A program made the translations under genes and the position numbers. From assembly GCF_026967985.1 (NCBI RefSeq), contig NZ_JAPVBJ010000007.1, forward strand, positions 186,001 through 250,000: 64,000 bases of DNA, in the 5' to 3' direction. Shown piece after piece: positions 61,785 through 64,000 of the stretch. The notes beneath the pieces were generated by a model. That model saw only the letters and a list, made by a program, of their open reading frames with translations. It was not told where the DNA came from and did no database searches. Position 1 is the first letter of the stretch, and each line of letters begins with the position of its first letter. The DNA is from Modestobacter sp. VKM Ac-2984. Its GTDB lineage: Bacteria; Actinomycetota; Actinomycetes; Mycobacteriales; Geodermatophilaceae.

Positions 61785-62744
61785 TCAGGGCTGCTCGGCC
61801 AGGTCGGCGATCGAGGTGAGGCCGTACTCCTCGGCGGTCTCCCTGGTCACGACGATGGCGTCCTTGTCCTGGGCCTCCGACTGCTCGAGCACGGTCAGGT
61901 TCTCCGGCAGGGCCTCGGGGAGGGCGGCGTAGACCTCCTCGGAGCTGACCGCGGTCGCCTCCTCGTCGAAGTACTCCAGCAGCACGCCGGTGTACTCCGG
62001 GATCAGGTCGATCGACCCGTCCTGCAGGGCGGGCATGTAGACCTCCCGGCTGCCGATGTTGAGCTGGGTCTCGACCGTCGCGCCCTGGGCCTGCAGCGCC
62101 TGCGCGTAGATGTTGGCCAGGGTGATGTTCTCCGGGAAGTTGGCCGACCCGATGGTGAGGTCCGTCCCGGCGGCCTGGGTGCCCGTCGCGTCCAGCCCCT
62201 GCTCGGCCAGCCACTGCCCGGCGACCGCGGCCGGGTCCTGCCGGTCGATGATCACCTGCTCGTTGAGCGCGATGAGGTCCTCGGTGGTGAGCTCCGCGGA
62301 CACCGCGTTCAGCACGGCGGTGACGCCCTCGGTGGCCTCCTCGGTGCTGATCAGCGGGACCACGTTCTGCGCGGCGAACAGGTTCTCCGGGTCCTCGAGG
62401 ACCACCCAGTCGTTGGCCGCGATGTTCGGGTCGGTGGTGAAGACGTCGGCTGCGTCGATCTGGCCGTTGGCCAGCGCGTTGATGGTGAGGGGGCCGCCGG
62501 CGTCCAGGCTGCGGAACTCACCGAAGGTCACTCCGTAGACCTCCTCCAGGCCGGGGACGCCGTCGGGCCGGGTCTGGAACTCCGGCGGCCCCCCGAGGAC
62601 CAGGTCGGCGGCGATGGTGTCGCCGCCCCCGGCGGGGGTGCTGGCGCTCCCTCCCGCGCTGCTGCTGCCGGACTCTCCGCACGCGGTCAGCGCGGTGAGC
62701 AGGGCGGTCCCGCCGGTCAGCGCCGTGGCGATCCTGCGGTTCAT
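61785..62744 (-). CDS. Betaine/choline-type ABC substrate-binding lipoprotein, circularly permuted
   Basis: The 319-residue binding protein has a lipoprotein signal (ALLTALTAC, Cys22) and a Ser/Gly linker. The OsmX/OpuC-type domain is present, but its two lobes are in the reverse of the usual order. First comes the part normally second: LVLGGPPEFQTRPDGVPG, then SLDAGGPLTINALANGQIDA, FTTDPNIAANDWVVLEDP and FAAQNVVPLIS. After about residue 200 comes the part normally at the N-terminus: LTIGSANFPENITLANIYA, then NIGSREVYMPALQDGSIDLI, PEYTGVLLEYF and DKDAIVVTRETAEEYGLTS. All segments seem intact. It is last in the operon after two permease genes. ATG at 62744, AGGAG upstream. Confidence 0.9.
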   Translation of the reverse strand: MNRRIATALTGGTALLTALTACGESGSSSAGGSASTPAGGGDTIAADLVLGGPPEFQTRPDGVPGLEEVYGVTFGEFRSLDAGGPLTINALANGQIDAADVFTTDPNIAANDWVVLEDPENLFAAQNVVPLISTEEATEGVTAVLNAVSAELTTEDLIALNEQVIIDRQDPAAVAGQWLAEQGLDATGTQAAGTDLTIGSANFPENITLANIYAQALQAQGATVETQLNIGSREVYMPALQDGSIDLIPEYTGVLLEYFDEEATAVSSEEVYAALPEALPENLTVLEQSEAQDKDAIVVTRETAEEYGLTSIADLAEQP

Positions 62745-62830
62745 GGGGTCTCTCCTGGGGTCAGCCGCGGCGCGGCGCGCCGGGTCACTGGGTGCCGGGT
62801 GGCGGGTGCCACCCGCGGAACGGGACCGGG

Positions 62831-63673
62831 TCACCCCGAGGGGTGGTCGCCGGAGGGGGTCAGGGCAGCAGCCGGGGTGGTCGCCTGCCGTGTGGACCGG
62901 CCACCGTCGGGCCCGCCCCTCGGTGGCTGGGGACGCACCACGGTCACCGCCGCGCTGCGGCTGTCGCGGGTCGAGCGGCGGGAGAACCGGCCCGAGACGC
63001 CGCGTGAGACGGTGGCGCGCTGCAGCAGCGAGAGCGCCAGGTCGACCAGCAGGGCCAGCGCAGCGACCAGGACGGCGCCGCCGGCCATCTGACCGAAGTC
63101 CCGGCTGGCCAGCCCGTCGTACACGTAGCGGCCCAGGCCGCCGAGCCCGACGTAGGCGGCGATCGTCGCGGTGGCGATGACCTGCAGCGCGGCGCTCCGC
63201 AGGCCGGAGAACACCAACGGGAGCGCGTTGGGCAGCTCCACGCGGAACAGCACCTGCGGGCCGGTCATCCCCATGCCGCGGGCCGCATCGCGGACGGCCG
63301 GTGACACGTTGCGCACCCCGGCGTAGGTGTTGGCCAGGATCGCCGGCAGGGCCAGCAGGACCAGGGCGATCTCCGTGGGCACCAGGTAGACGGCGTTCCC
63401 GCGGCCGCTGATCAGCGGCGACACCATGACGTACAGGAGGATCAGCAGGCCGACCGTCGGCAGCGCCCGCAGCCCGTTGGCCACGGAGACCAGCCAGGAC
63501 GCCCGGCCGGTGTGGCCGAGGACGAGCCCCAGCGGGAAGGCGATCACCGCGGCGATCGACAGGGCGATCGCGGTGTACGCCAGGTGCGCGGAGGCCTGCT
63601 CGACGATGCCGGGTGTGACCCGGGTGCCGGTCCAGTTCTGCGGGTCGTTGAGCCACAGGAGCATGTCGTTCAT
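62831..63673 (-). CDS. Betaine/choline-type ABC transporter permease
   Basis: The 280-residue BPD-type permease has about five or six transmembrane helices. The EAA loop that contacts the ATPase is RDAARGMGMTGPQVLFRVELPNALP. Typical OpuCB/D-like stretches are GLRALPTVGLLILLYVMVSP and VIATATIAAYVGLGGLGRYVYDGLA. The last 65 residues form a polar, Arg/Pro-rich tail that is unusual for the family. It overlaps the next permease gene by 4 bases (ATGA) and precedes the binding-protein gene by 86 bases. Confidence 0.92.
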   Translation of the reverse strand: MNDMLLWLNDPQNWTGTRVTPGIVEQASAHLAYTAIALSIAAVIAFPLGLVLGHTGRASWLVSVANGLRALPTVGLLILLYVMVSPLISGRGNAVYLVPTEIALVLLALPAILANTYAGVRNVSPAVRDAARGMGMTGPQVLFRVELPNALPLVFSGLRSAALQVIATATIAAYVGLGGLGRYVYDGLASRDFGQMAGGAVLVAALALLVDLALSLLQRATVSRGVSGRFSRRSTRDSRSAAVTVVRPQPPRGGPDGGRSTRQATTPAAALTPSGDHPSG

Positions 63674-64000
63674 CGGGCCGCCGACACCCGCTGCCACGGG
63701 GTGAGGAGGCGAGCGCCGAGGACGATCAACCGGTCGAGCAGCAGCGCCAGCGCGACGGACAGCGCGATGCCGAGCACGATCGGCGGGTAGTAGGGGCCGG
63801 TCACCGACAGCTGGAACCCCGTGATGAACAGCTGGCCGAGCTGGGGGATCCCGATGGTCGCCGCGATGGCGACCAGGCTGACGTTGGCCACCATGGCCAC
63901 GCGCAGGCCGGCGGCGATGACCGGGATCGCCAGCGGGAGCTCCACCGTCCGCAGCCGCTGGAGGCGGGTGAAGCCCATCGCGGTGGCCGCCTGCACAGCG
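63670..64000 (-). CDS. Betaine/choline-type ABC transporter permease, C-terminal part
   Basis: The visible 109 residues contain the EAA loop AATAMGFTRLQRLRTVELPLAIP and LRVAMVANVSLVAIAATIG, then two more membrane helices ending near residue 320 of a normal permease. The start is beyond 64000. It is the second permease of the heterodimeric OpuC-type importer. The ATPase gene is expected further upstream, outside the window. Confidence 0.9.
   Translation of the reverse strand, partial: AVQAATAMGFTRLQRLRTVELPLAIPVIAAGLRVAMVANVSLVAIAATIGIPQLGQLFITGFQLSVTGPYYPPIVLGIALSVALALLLDRLIVLGARLLTPWQRVSAAR

Overview
The window is 64 kb of very GC-rich DNA with many GTG starts, 4-nt ATGA/GTGA gene overlaps and TGA stops, which is typical of an actinobacterium. 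Gene content and order point to the Geodermatophilaceae/Frankia-Mycobacterium neighbourhood. The run tmk-holB, tRNA-Thr, ppa, dacB, zinc metalloprotease, tilS, hpt, ftsH, folE-P-B-K and DUF3180, and the run HAD-IB, ssd, tadABC, flp, tadE, tadG, helicase and topA, both mirror the Mycobacterium tuberculosis Rv3605c-Rv3662c region. A fused MFS/dTMP kinase also fits. The family assignment is inference.

Layout. 1-4.0 kb: a partial MFS gene, a lipoprotein and the cobalamin operon cobG-cobH-cobIJ on the minus strand, which carries two copies of a 33-bp palindromic element inside the coding sequence. 4.1-8.8 kb: a DUF4383 membrane protein, a TPR protein, an operon of a universal stress protein and an AGCS sodium/amino-acid symporter, an FKBP lipoprotein, a VanZ protein and a 51-residue histidine-rich peptide. 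8.8-20.9 kb: a hydroxamate siderophore locus. A six-gene minus-strand operon (decarboxylase, N-hydroxylase, acyltransferase, IucA/IucC synthetase, Ntn-hydrolase acylase joined to a second acyltransferase, unknown protein) diverges from a siderophore reductase and two MFS transporters across an iron box. 20.9-29 kb: a cobalamin riboswitch and cobN, a BNR-repeat protein with a MoaD-like partner, then cobS, cobU and a CobC-like phosphatase. 28-38.4 kb: a HAD phosphatase, the ssd/tad pilus cluster and a DUF1998-type helicase. 38.6-43 kb: a proton-pumping pyrophosphatase and an orphan type VII secretion-like gene pair. 43-61.7 kb: housekeeping genes (topA, MFS-tmk, holB, tRNA-Thr, ppa, dacB, tilS, hpt, ftsH, folate genes). 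61.8-64 kb: the end of a betaine/choline-type ABC importer operon.

How the parts connect. The cob genes lie in three separate blocks (cobGHIJ, cobN, cobUS plus phosphatase) of the oxygen-dependent B12 pathway, and only cobN has a visible riboswitch. The siderophore locus holds synthesis, export, uptake and reductive release around one iron box. The tad genes form two transcription units, each preceded by a paired CCACA motif.

The most unusual observations are: (i) the palindromic element inserted in the same reading frame in cobIJ and cobG, where it also makes the cobH stop/cobIJ start junction; (ii) a 25-bp tandem duplication that removed the acylase stop codon and fused it to the next gene; (iii) an ABC substrate-binding protein whose two lobes are in circularly permuted order; and (iv) a tadG-like gene with no stop codon before it runs into the antisense of the helicase. 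No gap between genes exceeds 300 bases.
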